Assembly (NCBI RefSeq): GCF_902498065.1
Contig: NZ_CABVIR010000001.1
Span: 124,001-188,000, forward strand
Source: Pseudomonas fluorescens
Lineage (GTDB): Bacteria > Pseudomonadota > Gammaproteobacteria > Pseudomonadales > Pseudomonadaceae
DNA: 64,000 bases
Reading direction: 5' to 3'
Below are positions 44,031-54,369 of the stretch, piece after piece (position 1 is the first letter of the stretch; the number at the start of each line of letters is the position of its first letter). The position numbers were made by a program, and so were the translations under genes. The notes under the pieces were generated by a model, which saw only the letters and a list, made by a program, of their open reading frames with translations, did no database searches and was not told the DNA's origin.

Positions 44031-45047
44031 ATGCAAATAAGCAAAGGATGGCGATTGTTGGTGTTGCTGGTCAGTGTCTGGGCAGTTCCTGTTGCGTATG
44101 GGGCTTCGTCGGCGCAAACGCCACGGCATATAGTGTTCGCTTCTGACCCGCAGTTTCCCTGGACCGACAACACCGATGCCCGGTTGCCGGAGTCCGATTC
44201 GCAGCGGTTGGAACGCTCCAGGTGGCTGATTGAAACCCAGTACGACAGCATTGCGGACTTCAGGCGATATCAGGGGGGAAGCGCGGCGGTGCCCGTGATG
44301 ATCAATGGCGATATGACCGCCTTCGGTCATGCGGGGGAGCGTTCCTACGTCCAGCAGACGCTGGATGCAAAACTTCAAGGGGTTTATGACTACGGGTTGG
44401 GTAATCATGATTATCAAAATAACGTGAATGATTGTTTTCTGAATAATTGCGCCGCTGGAAGCATTGAAGATCTGAAGAAACGTTATTGGGGAAAGGTCGA
44501 TAGTATGGATTTGGCGGCACGGGCTTCATGGCCGAGCACCATTTATTACGGCAGCCTTGCATACTCAAGGGAATATGGTGATGTGCATCTGGTGCAGTTA
44601 CATAACGAGCCGACTTACTCGGTGAGCTTCTCTTCGGGCACCCTTTTCAGTCCGACGGTTTTTGAAATTACTCCGGCACTCGATTGGCTTGAGCGTGACC
44701 TTGAACAGGCACGCGCGCAGGGGAAAATCATTCTCCTGAACATGCATAAACCCAACGATTTTATGGGCGACTGGAGTCAGGAAAAACGCTTCAGGGATAT
44801 GATCGATAAATATGAAGTGACTGCAATGTTCGCCGGTCATCTTCATAGGAATGGTGGCTCCATGTGGTACACGAGCAGTGTGCCCGGTTTCATCAGTGGC
44901 AGCGCATCCCAGCAGACTTACCTGATCGCCAGTTTTTCCGAGGATCGTAAAAACCTGCACGTCTACGCGGTCGACAACAACCAGTGGCAAAAACGTGAAC
45001 TGATAGCGACAGTGCCGGCGATATCAAAGCGGACCAGTCGCCCATAA
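44031..45047 (+). CDS. Exported metallophosphoesterase
   Basis: The 338-residue protein has a signal peptide (LLVLLVSVWAVPVAYG). The calcineurin-like phosphoesterase motifs are mostly present: the first Asp is Asp39 in ASDPQF (normally DxH; Gln replaces His), GD at 93-94, GNHD at 124-127, His239 in NMHKP and GHLH at 269-272. AAGGAAAAAGG precedes the ATG at 44031. It is divergent from its degenerate paralog, and the 237-base gap between them is AT-rich compared with the chromosome. Substrate unknown. The pair interrupts the ccoG-cco1 junction that is continuous in P. aeruginosa. Confidence 0.85.
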   Translation: MQISKGWRLLVLLVSVWAVPVAYGASSAQTPRHIVFASDPQFPWTDNTDARLPESDSQRLERSRWLIETQYDSIADFRRYQGGSAAVPVMINGDMTAFGHAGERSYVQQTLDAKLQGVYDYGLGNHDYQNNVNDCFLNNCAAGSIEDLKKRYWGKVDSMDLAARASWPSTIYYGSLAYSREYGDVHLVQLHNEPTYSVSFSSGTLFSPTVFEITPALDWLERDLEQARAQGKIILLNMHKPNDFMGDWSQEKRFRDMIDKYEVTAMFAGHLHRNGGSMWYTSSVPGFISGSASQQTYLIASFSEDRKNLHVYAVDNNQWQKRELIATVPAISKRTSRP

Positions 45048-45087
45048 AAAAGGCCCCGCCAGTTCTCACTGACGGGGCCTTTTTTTG
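45045..45087. terminator. Bidirectional Rho-independent terminator
   Basis: The stem AGGCCCCG(CC)AGT/ACT(GA)CGGGGCCT with A and T tracts lies between the convergent phosphoesterase and ccoP1. Confidence 0.9.
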
Positions 45088-45102
45088 CATCAGGCGTTTG
45101 CC

Positions 45103-46086
45103 TTACTGAGCGTCTTGCGCCGGAGCCTTCTCACCGTGAGACAAGCTATAGACGTAAGCGGCCAGCAGGTGAACCTTGTCGTTGCCTTGCAGCTGTTCCT
45201 GCGCAGGCATCTGGCCCTGACGGCCGTAACGGATGGTCTGCTGCAGTTGAGCGAAGCTCGAACCGTAGATGAACGCGCCAGGGTGGGTCAGGTCAGGTGC
45301 GCCCATTGCTGGCGTCCCTTTGCCGGCCGGACCGTGGCACGCTACGCAGTTGGCGGCGAACAGTTTCTGCCCGGCAACCGGGTCAGCCTTGGTGCCTTCC
45401 GGCAGCTTGCGGCCATCGAGGTTGGTCAGCACGAACGCGGCAACGTCCGCAACGCCTTGCTCGCCGATCACTTCAGCCCATGCCGGCATCACTGCGTGAC
45501 GACCGCCCATGATGGTGGTCTTGATGGTTTCCGCTTCGCCGCCCCAGCGCCAATCGGCGTCGGTCAGGTTCGGGAAGCCATAGGCGCCCTTGGCGTCGGA
45601 GCCGTGGCAGACCGAGCAGTTGGAGGCGAACAAACGGCCACCCATCTTCAGGGCTTGCGGGTCCTTGGCGACTTCTTCGATCGGCATGGAAGCGAATTTG
45701 GCGAAGATCGGACCGAACTTGGCGTCCGACTTGGCCATTTCCTTTTCCCATTCGTGAACGCCGGTCCAGCCACTCTGGCCGTTGGCGAACGCGGTCTGCT
45801 TCTCGTTATCGAGGTAGTTGTAGCCCGGCAGCAGGCCTTTCCAGTTACCCAGGCCCGGGTACAGCACCAGATAGCCCAGGGCGAAGATGATGGTGCCCAC
45901 GAACAGCATGAACCACCATTTCGGCAGTGGGTTGTCGTACTCCTCGATCCCGTCGAAGGAGTGGCCAACCGTTTCTTCTGTTTGCTCGGCGCGCTGGCCC
46001 TTGCGGGTGGACAGCAGCAGCCAGGTCAGGGCGAAGATGGTGCCGAGACTGAGGACTGTGACGTACAGACTCCAGAACGTAGTCAT
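45103..46086 (-). CDS. ccoP: cbb3 oxidase diheme subunit CcoP, copy 1
   Basis: The 327-residue membrane-anchored cytochrome c passes electrons to CcoN. A CcoP N-terminal helix and [19 protein letters not shown] lead to a second helix. The two heme-binding motifs are CSVCH and CVACH, with methionine ligands in MPAW and MPAQ. It is about ten residues longer than copy 2 because of an insert after the second helix ([14 protein letters not shown]). It overlaps ccoQ by 4 bases. Confidence 0.96.
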   Translation of the reverse strand: MTTFWSLYVTVLSLGTIFALTWLLLSTRKGQRAEQTEETVGHSFDGIEEYDNPLPKWWFMLFVGTIIFALGYLVLYPGLGNWKGLLPGYNYLDNEKQTAFANGQSGWTGVHEWEKEMAKSDAKFGPIFAKFASMPIEEVAKDPQALKMGGRLFASNCSVCHGSDAKGAYGFPNLTDADWRWGGEAETIKTTIMGGRHAVMPAWAEVIGEQGVADVAAFVLTNLDGRKLPEGTKADPVAGQKLFAANCVACHGPAGKGTPAMGAPDLTHPGAFIYGSSFAQLQQTIRYGRQGQMPAQEQLQGNDKVHLLAAYVYSLSHGEKAPAQDAQ

Positions 46087-46268
46087 TCTTTGTTACTCCT
46101 AGAAGCTTGCTCGACGTGCTTGATGGCTTCGGGATCATCCGCGAAAGGCAGCAAGGTCGCGTCTTCAAACTCCGACTTGCGCTTGGGGCTGAATACCCAC
46201 AACGCCAGACCGATGAAGGCCACCATCACAACGACGGTGCCCAGGCCACGAATCATCCCGATATCCAT
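46083..46268 (-). CDS. ccoQ: cbb3 oxidase subunit CcoQ, copy 1
   Basis: The 61-residue protein has a single membrane helix ([17 protein letters not shown]) and a charged tail. It stabilises the complex. It stands between ccoO and ccoP with overlapping or near-adjacent ends. Confidence 0.93.
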   Translation of the reverse strand: MDIGMIRGLGTVVVMVAFIGLALWVFSPKRKSEFEDATLLPFADDPEAIKHVEQASRSNKE

Positions 46269-46273
46269 CTAAA

Positions 46274-46882
46274 TCACCGTTTGCTTTTGATGATGGTGCC
46301 CAGGCCTTGCAGATAGGCCACCAGCGCGTCCATTTCGGTTTTGCCCTTCACAGCATCCTTGGCGCCGGCGATGTCTTCGTCGGTGTAAGGGACGCCGAGC
46401 GTGCGCAAGACTTCCATTTTCTTGGCGGTGTCTTTGCCGTCGAGCTTGTTTTCCACGAGGAACGGGTAGGCCGGCATTTTCGACTCCGGCACTACGTTGC
46501 GCGGGTTGTACAAATGCGCACGCTGCCAGTCATCGGAGTAACGACCGCCGACACGGGCCAGGTCCGGACCGGTACGCTTGGAACCCCACAGGAACGGGTG
46601 GTCCCAGACGCTTTCACCGGCAACCGAGTAGTGGCCGTAACGTTCGGTTTCAGCACGGAACGGGCGGATCATCTGCGAGTGGCAGCTGACACAACCGTTG
46701 GCGATGTAGATGTCGCGTCCTTCCAGTTCAAGGGCGGTACGCGGCTTCATGCCTTCGACCGGCTTGTTGGTAACGTCCTGGAAAAACAGCGGAACGATCT
46801 GGGTCAGGCCGCCGATGCTGACGGCGATAACCATGAAGAAGGCCAGCAGGCCAATGTTCTTCTCGACTGCTTCATGCTTCAT
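46274..46882 (-). CDS. ccoO: cbb3 oxidase monoheme subunit CcoO, copy 1
   Basis: The 202-residue protein has one N-terminal helix, a single heme motif CVSCH and the Met ligand region MPAYPF. The start overlaps the ccoN stop (ATGA arrangement). Nearly identical in layout to copy 2 at 49962. Confidence 0.96.
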   Translation of the reverse strand: MKHEAVEKNIGLLAFFMVIAVSIGGLTQIVPLFFQDVTNKPVEGMKPRTALELEGRDIYIANGCVSCHSQMIRPFRAETERYGHYSVAGESVWDHPFLWGSKRTGPDLARVGGRYSDDWQRAHLYNPRNVVPESKMPAYPFLVENKLDGKDTAKKMEVLRTLGVPYTDEDIAGAKDAVKGKTEMDALVAYLQGLGTIIKSKR

Positions 46883-48324
46883 CAGTGAGCTCCAACTACA
46901 GCAATCTGTTCGGCGGCTTCAGCTTCGGCCGGGTTCGAGGCACGGACGGTACGCCATACGTTGTAGGCCATGAACAGCATGCCGCTGGCAAAGAACGCAC
47001 CGCCCAGGGCGCGAACGATGAAACCAGGGTGGCTGGCTTGCAGCGCTTCGACGAACGAGTAGGTGAGGGTGCCGTCGTCGTTGATTGCACGCCACATCAG
47101 GCCCTGGGTGATGCCGTTGACCCACATCGAAGCGATGTACAGCACGGTACCGATGGTCGCGAGCCAGAAGTGCGCGTTGATCAGGCCGATGCTGTGCATC
47201 TGCGCACGACCGAACAGTTTCGGGATCATGTGGTAGATCGCGCCGATCGAGATCATCGCTACCCAGCCAAGAGCGCCGGCGTGTACGTGGCCGATGGTCC
47301 AGTCGGTGTAGTGCGACAGCGAGTTGACGGTCTTGATGGCCATCATCGGGCCTTCGAAGGTCGACATGCCGTAGAACGCCAGCGATACCACGAGGAAGCG
47401 CAGGATCGGGTCGGTGCGCAGCTTATGCCAGGCGCCCGACAGGGTCATCATGCCGTTGATCATGCCGCCCCAGCTCGGCGCCAGCAGGATGATCGACATG
47501 GCCATGCCCAGCGACTGCGCCCAGTCCGGCAGCGCGGTGTAGTGCAGGTGGTGCGGACCGGCCCAGATGTACAGGGTGATCAGCGCCCAGAAGTGCACGA
47601 TGGACAGGCGATAGGAGTAGATCGGACGCTCGGCCTGCTTCGGAACGAAGTAGTACATCATCCCGAGGAAGCCGGTGGTCAGGAAGAAACCTACGGCATT
47701 GTGGCCGTACCACCACTGGATCATCGCATCCGTTGCACCGGCGTAGGCCGAGTAGGACTTGAAGAAACTGACCGGCAGCGAGGCGTGGTTGACGATGTGC
47801 AGCATCGCCGTCACGACGATGAAGGCACCGTAGAACCAGTTGCCCACATAGATGTGCTTGGTCTTGCGCTTGGTGATGGTGCCGAAGAACACCAGACCGT
47901 AGGTGACCCAGACGATGGCCAGCAGAATAGCCAGCGGCCATTCCAGCTCAGCGTATTCCTTGGTGGTGGTGTAACCCAGCGGCAAGGTAACGATGGCGCC
48001 GACGATCACCGCTTGCCAACCCCAGAAGGTGAAGGCTGCGAGGCTGTCGGAAATCAGTCGCGTTTGGCAGGTTCGCTGCACGACGTAATAAGAAGTGGCA
48101 AACAGTGCACAACCACCGAAGGCGAAAATCACCAGGTTTGTGTGCAACGGGCGCAGGCGTCCAAAGCTCGTCCATGGCAGACCGAAGTTCAACTCCGGCC
48201 AGACCAGTTGCGAGGCGATGAAGACACCGAGCCCCATGCCAAGGATCCCCCAGACCACCGTCATGATGGCGAACTGGCGGACTACCTTATAGTTATAAGC
48301 AGTCGGACTGATTGCTGTGCTCAT
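46882..48324 (-). CDS. ccoN: cbb3 oxidase catalytic subunit CcoN, copy 1
   Basis: This 480-residue heme-copper oxidase subunit reduces oxygen to water with high affinity. It has twelve helices, with conserved histidines in [14 protein letters not shown] (heme b), YGHNAVGFF with the Cu ligand region, and the HVHAGALGW stretch. The start MSTAIS at 48324 matches the family; a longer frame upstream is not coding. A near-consensus Anr box lies about 90 bases upstream. Confidence 0.96.
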   Translation of the reverse strand: MSTAISPTAYNYKVVRQFAIMTVVWGILGMGLGVFIASQLVWPELNFGLPWTSFGRLRPLHTNLVIFAFGGCALFATSYYVVQRTCQTRLISDSLAAFTFWGWQAVIVGAIVTLPLGYTTTKEYAELEWPLAILLAIVWVTYGLVFFGTITKRKTKHIYVGNWFYGAFIVVTAMLHIVNHASLPVSFFKSYSAYAGATDAMIQWWYGHNAVGFFLTTGFLGMMYYFVPKQAERPIYSYRLSIVHFWALITLYIWAGPHHLHYTALPDWAQSLGMAMSIILLAPSWGGMINGMMTLSGAWHKLRTDPILRFLVVSLAFYGMSTFEGPMMAIKTVNSLSHYTDWTIGHVHAGALGWVAMISIGAIYHMIPKLFGRAQMHSIGLINAHFWLATIGTVLYIASMWVNGITQGLMWRAINDDGTLTYSFVEALQASHPGFIVRALGGAFFASGMLFMAYNVWRTVRASNPAEAEAAEQIAVVGAH

Positions 48325-48409
48325 TCTAAGGTTCCACGGTTTGGGTGTTTTATTAGGAGTAAAAATCGGCCGCAAGTATGGAGAAAGCAGGGGGTCATTG
48401 CAACGCGCC

Positions 48410-48423
48410 ATGACCTGGGTCAA
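48410..48423 (-). promoter_or_regulatory. Near-consensus Anr box upstream of cco1
   Basis: On the minus strand TTGAC-CCAG-GTCAT matches nine of ten positions of TTGAY-N4-RTCAA. CATACT at about 48375-48380 could be the -10. Confidence 0.55.
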
Positions 48424-48424
48424 T

Positions 48425-48807
48425 GCTTTCAAAAGCTGATTCTGCGGCCTTTCCATGCGCCGCGTAAGGACAAAATCGCCCTCGGACAAAATGTCGCAGC
48501 GAACGAAAATGATGAGAGGGTCAGGTCAGATGTAACGGGGTGTGTTCAAACGCAACGATCGGGTGACCGATGGCAATTGGCACGACAGCCGGTATCTACC
48601 AGCCTTTGCGGCTTGTCATCGAGCAGATTCGTCGAACACATCGGGTCGGGTCGACCTGGAACCGGCTCAAGCCAGTCCGCATCGGGGCAAGCTTAGACCC
48701 GAATCGGGTGGACCGAAAGGCGGACTATAGGAGGGTGCGACAATGGGTCGCAAAGGGGCAGGGAACTGCCGCATCCGGGAAGAATGCGGCAGCAGAGCGG
48801 TCAAGAA
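48425..48807. other. Gap between cco operons, no gene supported
   Basis: Beyond the cco1 box this region holds a hairpin CTGCCGCAT/ATGCGGCAG (48766-48792) just after the ccoP2 stop, which may end the cco2 transcript although it lacks a T-tract. Short plus-strand frames have no ribosome site or domain and are not called. Confidence 0.5.
48766..48792 (-). terminator. Hairpin downstream of cco2, possible terminator
   Basis: A 9-base perfect stem and 9-base loop lie 16 bases after the ccoP2 stop. There is no U-tract, so termination is uncertain. Confidence 0.45.
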
Positions 48808-49761
48808 TTATTCGCTTTTGCCTTTAGCCTGCAAACGCTCTGTATTCAGACCGTGGGACAGGCTGTACACATAAGCGGCCAGCAGTTGCACCTTGTCGTT
48901 GCCGAGCAGTTCGTTCTGCGCCGGCATATGGCCCTGGCGGCCATGACGAATGGTTTGTTGCAGTTGCGCCAGGCTTGTACCGTAGATAAATCCGGCCGGT
49001 TGCGTCAGATTCGGCGCTCCCATGGCTTCAGTGCCCTGGCCGTTTGCCCCATGACAGGCTACGCAGGTGGTGCTGAACGCTTGCTGTCCGGCGTGCAGGT
49101 CGGCGGTGTCGCCCTCCGGCAATGGCAGGCCGGCCAGTTCATGACGCACATACGCGGCGACGTTTTTCACGCCGGCATCACCCAGGATTTCACCCCAGGC
49201 CGGCATCGCCGCCATGCGCCCACCCATGATCGTGGTCTTGATCATCTCGGCGTCACCGCCCCAGCGCCAGTTGCTGTCGGCCAGGTTCGGGAAGCCGAAA
49301 GCGCCCTTGGCATCCGAGCCGTGGCACACCGAGCAGTTCGACGCGAACAGGCGGCCGCCCATTTTCAGCGCTTGCGGGTCCTTGGCTACTTCTTCCACGG
49401 GCATGGCGGCGAATTTGGCGAAGATAGGCCCGAACTTCGCATCGGCCTTGTTTATCTCCTTTTCCCATTCGTGGACGCCGGTCCAGCCGTCCTCGTAACC
49501 CGGCAGGACGCCTTTCCAGTTGCCCAGGCCCGGGTAAAGAATCAGATAACCCACGGCGAACACCAGCGTGCCGGCGAACAGCATGAACCACCACTGCGGC
49601 AGCGGATTGTCATACTCCTCGATGCCGTCGAAGCTGTGGCCCATGGTCTGGTCGACGCTGCCCTTGGTTTCGCCCTTGCGAGTGCCGATCAGCAGCCAGG
49701 TCAGGCCGATCAGGCTGCCGATGGTCAGTACGCAGATCCACGTACTCCAGAAAGTGGTCAT
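48808..49761 (-). CDS. ccoP: cbb3 oxidase diheme subunit CcoP, copy 2
   Basis: The 317-residue diheme cytochrome is a paralog of copy 1. The heme motifs are CSVCH and CVACH. The linker after the second helix is short ([13 protein letters not shown]), lacking the insert of copy 1. It overlaps ccoQ2 by 4 bases. Confidence 0.96.
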   Translation of the reverse strand: MTTFWSTWICVLTIGSLIGLTWLLIGTRKGETKGSVDQTMGHSFDGIEEYDNPLPQWWFMLFAGTLVFAVGYLILYPGLGNWKGVLPGYEDGWTGVHEWEKEINKADAKFGPIFAKFAAMPVEEVAKDPQALKMGGRLFASNCSVCHGSDAKGAFGFPNLADSNWRWGGDAEMIKTTIMGGRMAAMPAWGEILGDAGVKNVAAYVRHELAGLPLPEGDTADLHAGQQAFSTTCVACHGANGQGTEAMGAPNLTQPAGFIYGTSLAQLQQTIRHGRQGHMPAQNELLGNDKVQLLAAYVYSLSHGLNTERLQAKGKSE

Positions 49762-49958
49762 GACCGGGTACTCCTTGTTTCAGGTTCTTGGGTGGCGTCG
49801 TCGGCCAGGGGTTCATCGGCGAACGGCAGCAAACGCGCTTCGGCGAACTCCGGATTGCGCTTGTTGTTGAACACCCACAACGTCAGGCCGACGAAGGCCA
49901 CGAACACCACGACCGTGCCCAGGCCGCGGATCATTCCACTGCTCATCTCAATGACCAT
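49758..49958 (-). CDS. ccoQ: cbb3 oxidase subunit CcoQ, copy 2
   Basis: The 66-residue protein has one helix ([17 protein letters not shown]). AGAGGTGAG precedes the ATG at 49958, which fixes the start; an internal ATG at 49946 is weaker. The tail is longer than in copy 1. Confidence 0.92.
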   Translation of the reverse strand: MVIEMSSGMIRGLGTVVVFVAFVGLTLWVFNNKRNPEFAEARLLPFADEPLADDATQEPETRSTRS

Positions 49959-49961
49959 GGC

Positions 49962-50570
49962 TCACCTCTTGCTCTTGATGGCAGTGCCGAGCACTTGCAG
50001 GTAGGCGACCAATGCGTCCATTTCGGTCTTGCCCTTGAGCGATTCGACCGAGCCTGCGATGTCGGCATCGGTGTACGGCACGCCAAGCGTGCGCATTGCC
50101 TTGATCTTGGTTTCGGTGTGGCTGCTGTCGAGCTGATTGGCCACCAGCCATGGATAGGCCGGCATCTTCGATTCCGGCACCACGTTGCGCGGGTTGTACA
50201 AGTGCGCGCGGTGCCAGTCTTCAGAGTAACGGCCGCCGACCCGTGCCAGGTCCGGCCCGGTACGTTTCGAACCCCAGAGGAACGGGTGATCCCAGACGCT
50301 CTCACCGGCCACCGAGTAGTGCCCATAACGTTCGGTCTCGGCGCGGAACGGCCGGATCATCTGCGAGTGGCAGCCGACGCAGCCTTCGCGGATGTAAATG
50401 TCGCGACCTTCCAGTTGCAGCGCGGTGTAGGGCTTCATGCCTTCCACCGGTTTATTGGTCACGTCCTGGAAGAACAGCGGGACGATCTGCGTCAGACCGC
50501 CGATGCTCACGGCCAGGACCATCAGCAGCATCAGCAGGCCGACGTTTTTCTCGATTGTTTCGTGTTTCAT
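49962..50570 (-). CDS. ccoO: cbb3 oxidase monoheme subunit CcoO, copy 2
   Basis: This 202-residue protein has heme motif CVGCH (CVSCH in copy 1) and the same Met region (MPAYPW). It is the second gene of the cco2 operon. Confidence 0.96.
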   Translation of the reverse strand: MKHETIEKNVGLLMLLMVLAVSIGGLTQIVPLFFQDVTNKPVEGMKPYTALQLEGRDIYIREGCVGCHSQMIRPFRAETERYGHYSVAGESVWDHPFLWGSKRTGPDLARVGGRYSEDWHRAHLYNPRNVVPESKMPAYPWLVANQLDSSHTETKIKAMRTLGVPYTDADIAGSVESLKGKTEMDALVAYLQVLGTAIKSKR

Positions 50571-50580
50571 GGCGGACTCC

Positions 50581-52005
50581 TCAGGCCATCTGCGCGGCAG
50601 CGGCGACTTCGGCAGGCTGCGAGGCCCGCACGGTGCGCCAGGTGTTGTAAGCCATCAGGAACATGCCGCTGAGGAAGATCGCACCGCCCACCAGTCGCAC
50701 GACGAAGCCTGGGTGGCTGGCCACCAGGGTTTCGACGAAGGAGTAGGTCAGCGTGCCGTCTTCGTTGACTGCGCGCCACATGAGGCCCTGGGCGATGCCG
50801 TTGACCCACATCGACGCGATGTACAACACGGTGCCGATGGTGGCGAGCCAGAAGTGCGCGTTGATCAGGCCGATGCTGTGCATCTGCGGGCGACCGAAGA
50901 TTTTCGGGATCATGTGGTACAGCGCGCCGATGGAAATCATTGCCACCCAGCCGAGTGCACCGGCGTGAACGTGGCCGATGGTCCAGTCGGTGTAGTGGGA
51001 GAGTGCGTTGACGGTCTTGATCGCCATCATCGGACCTTCGAAGGTCGACATGCCGTAGAACGCCAGGGAGACCACAAGGAAGCGCAGGATCGGGTCGCTG
51101 CGCAACTTATGCCAGGCGCCCGAGAGCGTCATCATCCCGTTGATCATGCCGCCCCAGCTTGGCGCCAGCAGGATCAGCGACATCACCATGCCCAACGACT
51201 GCGCCCAGTCCGGCAGCGCGGTGTAGTGCAAGTGGTGCGGACCGGCCCAGATGTACAGGGTGATCAATGCCCAGAAGTGCACGATCGACAGGCGATAGGA
51301 ATACACCGGACGCTCGGCCTGTTTCGGCACGAAGTAGTACATCATCCCGAGGAAACCGGCGGTGAGGAAAAAGCCTACGGCGTTGTGCCCGTACCACCAC
51401 TGAACCATGGCATCGGTCGCACCGGCGTACACCGAGTAGGACTTGGTGAAACTCACCGGCAGTTCAAGGTTGTTGACGATGTGCAGGATGGCCACGGTGA
51501 TGATGAATGCACCGAAGAACCAGTTGCCGACGTAGATGTGCTTGGTCTTGCGCTTGGCCAATGTGCCGAAGAACACGATGGCGTAGGCGACCCAGACGAT
51601 GGTGATCAGGATATCGATCGGCCATTCCAGTTCGGCGTATTCCTTGGAGCTGGTGTAACCCAGCGGCAGGCTGATAGCAGCCAGCAGAATCACTACTTGC
51701 CAGCCCCAGAAGCAGAACGCGGCGATTTTTGGTGCAAACAGTTGGGTCTGGCAGGTGCGCTGCACCGAATAGAACGAACTGGCGAACAGGGCGCAACCGC
51801 CGAAAGCGAAGATCACCGCGTTGGTGTGCAACGGGCGCAACCGGCCGAAACTGGTCCACGGCAAATTGAAGTTGAGTTCAGGCCAGACCAATTGGGCCGC
51901 GAGAAAAACCCCGAGCCCCATGCCGACGATGCCCCACACCACCGTCATAATGGCGAATTGGCGGACCACCTTGTAGTTGTAGGCGGTACTGATAGAAGTG
52001 TTCAT
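50581..52005 (-). CDS. ccoN: cbb3 oxidase catalytic subunit CcoN, copy 2
   Basis: The 474-residue catalytic subunit starts [17 protein letters not shown] at 52005. It is very similar to copy 1 along its length, including the heme and copper histidine stretches ([32 protein letters not shown]). A consensus Anr box lies 137 bases upstream. In P. aeruginosa the corresponding outer operon, cco2, is the strongly Anr-induced copy. Confidence 0.96.
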   Translation of the reverse strand: MNTSISTAYNYKVVRQFAIMTVVWGIVGMGLGVFLAAQLVWPELNFNLPWTSFGRLRPLHTNAVIFAFGGCALFASSFYSVQRTCQTQLFAPKIAAFCFWGWQVVILLAAISLPLGYTSSKEYAELEWPIDILITIVWVAYAIVFFGTLAKRKTKHIYVGNWFFGAFIITVAILHIVNNLELPVSFTKSYSVYAGATDAMVQWWYGHNAVGFFLTAGFLGMMYYFVPKQAERPVYSYRLSIVHFWALITLYIWAGPHHLHYTALPDWAQSLGMVMSLILLAPSWGGMINGMMTLSGAWHKLRSDPILRFLVVSLAFYGMSTFEGPMMAIKTVNALSHYTDWTIGHVHAGALGWVAMISIGALYHMIPKIFGRPQMHSIGLINAHFWLATIGTVLYIASMWVNGIAQGLMWRAVNEDGTLTYSFVETLVASHPGFVVRLVGGAIFLSGMFLMAYNTWRTVRASQPAEVAAAAQMA

Positions 52006-52116
52006 GGTTCCCCATCCACGGTTCAGCCGAAGTGAAGGCCCGTCTTTGCGAGTAAGCCGCGCAAGGCAGACGCTCCCTTCGCCTGGAGTTATAGGCAGAC
52101 TAAAAGCGAGGCAAGC

Positions 52117-52803
52117 ATGGACAAAGAGCACAAGGCCAGTATTGACGGGGATCAATGGGCGCAGTGTGTGCGGGAATATGGATGGCTGTGGAACGAGGCC
52201 GCTTCGACGGTTTCGGTCGAGCCTGTCACGCTGATTCTTGCGCATGGCGCCGGGGCGCCGATGGACAGCGCCTGGATGAACGACATGGCTGCGCGCCTTG
52301 CTGCGCTTGGCGTCAACGTGTTGCGCTTTGAGTTTGCGTACATGGCGCAACGGCGTGTCGATGGCGGCAAACGTCCGCCGAACCCGGCGCCGAAACTGCT
52401 GGAATGCTGGCGCGAGGTGTATGCGGTGGTGCGACGCCATGTCACTGGGCGTGTGGCTATTGGCGGCAAGTCCATGGGCGGGCGGATGGCGAGCCTGTTA
52501 GCCGATGAGCTGGGGGTGGATGCGTTGGTGTGCCTGGGGTATCCGTTTTATGCGGTGGGTAAACCGCAGAAGCCGAGGGTCGAGCATTTGGCGGCGCTGA
52601 AGACCCGGACGTTGATTGTGCAGGGTGAGCGCGATGCGTTGGGTAATCGTGAGGCGGTTGAGGGTTATGCGTTGTCGCCGAGTATCGAGGTGTTCTGGTT
52701 GGTGGCGGGGGATCATGATTTGAAGCCGCTGAAGGCTTCAGGGTTTACCCATGAGCAGCATTTGGCTTCGGCGGCGGGCAAGGTTGCCGAATTCCTGCAG
52801 TGA
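52117..52803 (+). CDS. Alpha/beta hydrolase (KANL3/Tex30-like)
   Basis: The 228-residue protein has an alpha/beta-hydrolase fold: [16 protein letters not shown] (oxyanion loop), the nucleophile elbow [12 protein letters not shown] (Ser), [12 protein letters not shown] (Asp) and VAGDHDLKP (His). The catalytic triad is intact. The start is uncertain: from the ATG at 52117 the first codons run over the cco2 Anr box, while a GTG at 52168 ([13 protein letters not shown]) would avoid it. It is divergent from ccoN2, as in P. aeruginosa. Substrate unknown. Confidence 0.85.
   Translation: MDKEHKASIDGDQWAQCVREYGWLWNEAASTVSVEPVTLILAHGAGAPMDSAWMNDMAARLAALGVNVLRFEFAYMAQRRVDGGKRPPNPAPKLLECWREVYAVVRRHVTGRVAIGGKSMGGRMASLLADELGVDALVCLGYPFYAVGKPQKPRVEHLAALKTRTLIVQGERDALGNREAVEGYALSPSIEVFWLVAGDHDLKPLKASGFTHEQHLASAAGKVAEFLQ
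52142..52155 (-). promoter_or_regulatory. Consensus Anr box for the cco2 operon
   Basis: TTGAC-GGGG-ATCAA fits TTGAY-N4-RTCAA at all positions. It stands 137 bases before ccoN2 and inside the annotated 5' end of the divergent hydrolase. Confidence 0.7.
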
Positions 52804-52828
52804 AATGTGCGTCTTCAGTCAGAGCCTC

Positions 52829-52919
52829 ATCGCGGGCAAGCCCGCTCCCACAGTGATAGGTGGTGTTGCCCGATTTTGAGATCAATGTGTAACCCTTTGG
52901 GAGGGCTTGCCCGCCAAGG
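52829..52919. repeat. REPIN
   Basis: A canonical REP (52829-52851, ATCGCGGGCAAGCCCGCTCC) and an inverted degenerate copy (TTGGGAGGGCTTGCCCGCC, 52897-52919). Confidence 0.8.
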
Positions 52920-53001
52920 GGCCGGTCCAGCCAACGAATAACTATACTGCTCGCGAGCAAGCAAAGACTTGCCCCCCATAAAACCATGCCCGAGGTTTTT
53001 C

Positions 53002-53520
53002 ATGCATCCCGCCATCCTCAATCTGCATCAGGTCGATCTCGAACCGCTGCCAGAAGCACTGGCGCCTTCCGGTGAAACTGCCGGCCGCTATCAGCAGCGG
53101 ATGGCACGCGTCGGTCAGCGGCTGGGTGCGCAGAAACTCGGCTATCGCTTGTACGTGCTGGAACCGGGCATGCGCGGTAGCCCGTTTCACAGTCATCGGG
53201 TCAACGAGGAGATGTTTTACGTCGTCGCGGGGGAAGGGGAGATTCGTCTCGGCGCCGAGCGTTTTCCTATCTGCGCCGGTGACGTGATTGCCTGCCCGCC
53301 AGGCGGTCCGGAAGCGGCGCACCAGATCATCAACACCAGCGACGCCGAACTGCGCTATTTGGCGGTCAGCACCCAGCAATCGCCGGAAATTTGCGAGTAC
53401 CCGGACTCTGGCAAATACGCCGTGATGGACGACTTCAAGGTCGATGCCCAAGGCAATGCTTCAGGCTTCGTTGCCATCGCCAGACAGGCCGATGGCGTGG
53501 ATTACTGGGACGGCGAGTAA
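53002..53520 (+). CDS. Cupin-domain protein
   Basis: The 172-residue protein is a single cupin barrel. Motif 1 is SPFHSHRVNEEMFYVVAGEGEI (HxH...E ligand set, shown in two parts around residue 58-76), motif 2 is GDVIACPPGGPEAAHQIIN. The metal ligands are intact, so an enzyme or metal-binding role is possible; a sugar-isomerase-like function cannot be claimed. GAGG precedes the ATG at 53002. Confidence 0.88.
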   Translation: MHPAILNLHQVDLEPLPEALAPSGETAGRYQQRMARVGQRLGAQKLGYRLYVLEPGMRGSPFHSHRVNEEMFYVVAGEGEIRLGAERFPICAGDVIACPPGGPEAAHQIINTSDAELRYLAVSTQQSPEICEYPDSGKYAVMDDFKVDAQGNASGFVAIARQADGVDYWDGE

Positions 53521-53582
53521 CAACTGGCACCACAAATCCAATGTGGGGCTTGCTCGCTTCCACATGTTGATGTGTGGTGCGG

Positions 53583-54230
53583 TTATTCGAGGCGTGCCAG
53601 GCGCTCCTCCAGCGCGGCAATCCGGGCCTCAAGTTCTTCGATGCGCTCCACGGACACACCGCTGCCGGCACCGCGCTCCGACGGATTTTGCCGTGCCGCC
53701 AGAATCGCTTCGATGTCCGCCGGATCACCCAATGCGTGCATGTAGCGATCTTCACGTTGCCCGGCCTGACGCGGAATCAGCAACGCCAGACCGCGAGCAA
53801 TCAGCCGTTCAAGTTGATGTACAACTTGTTCGGCATCTTCGAACTCATGCATGCGGCCGCTGCGGGTCAGCAGCTCGTTGACCGTCTGCGGGCCGCGCAG
53901 AAACAGCAGCCCCGTCAGAATGACCTGTGCCGGCACCAGTTCCAGTGCCTTGTCGACCTTGTGTTCCCAGCGGTCGGCGCGACTGCCCATCACCAGTTTG
54001 GTAAAGCCGCGACCTTCAAGGGCGCGCAGGCTCTGTCCGACCTGGCCCTGGGTGAGGTTCATTACCGGTTCGCGACTGGTTTTCTGGTTGCAGGCAATCA
54101 CCAGGGCATTGAGGGTCAGCGGGTAGGTTTCCGGGCTGGTGGCCTGTTTTTCGATCAACGAACCCAGAATGCGGATTTCCGTGCTGTTGAGCCGCGGCTC
54201 GTCGAAGGTGGTCTCTTGCTCAGTGCTCAT
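53583..54230 (-). CDS. YceH family (DUF480) protein
   Basis: The 215-residue protein contains two winged-helix-like halves of the YceH family: [28 protein letters not shown] (as [16 protein letters not shown] then [14 protein letters not shown]) and [27 protein letters not shown]-terminal coiled coil ([22 protein letters not shown], residues about 193-215) ends it. The ATG at 54230 is preferred over the GTG at 54233. Function unknown. Confidence 0.9.
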   Translation of the reverse strand: MSTEQETTFDEPRLNSTEIRILGSLIEKQATSPETYPLTLNALVIACNQKTSREPVMNLTQGQVGQSLRALEGRGFTKLVMGSRADRWEHKVDKALELVPAQVILTGLLFLRGPQTVNELLTRSGRMHEFEDAEQVVHQLERLIARGLALLIPRQAGQREDRYMHALGDPADIEAILAARQNPSERGAGSGVSVERIEELEARIAALEERLARLE

Positions 54231-54369
54231 CACGCTTTTCCCTTTGCTGTCGAAGCATGCAGTCGAAGCCGCCTAGCCTAATCCTTGCTGGATAAAAGAC
54301 AAGCCGCAGGAGCGTCGCGCATGGCTATAATCGGCCCACGTTTCCCTCCTGTCACAACACGAGACTGCC

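Noticed and set aside
46885..48696. 603-residue plus-strand frame opposite ccoN1
   Set aside because: Composition is His/Arg/Gln-rich antisense of ccoN; no family similarity.
48542..48827. Short plus-strand ORFs between the cco operons
   Set aside because: No ribosome site, no domain, and unusual residue composition for a real protein.
50437..52035. 532-residue plus-strand frame opposite ccoN2/ccoO2
   Set aside because: Antisense shadow, same character as at ccoN1.
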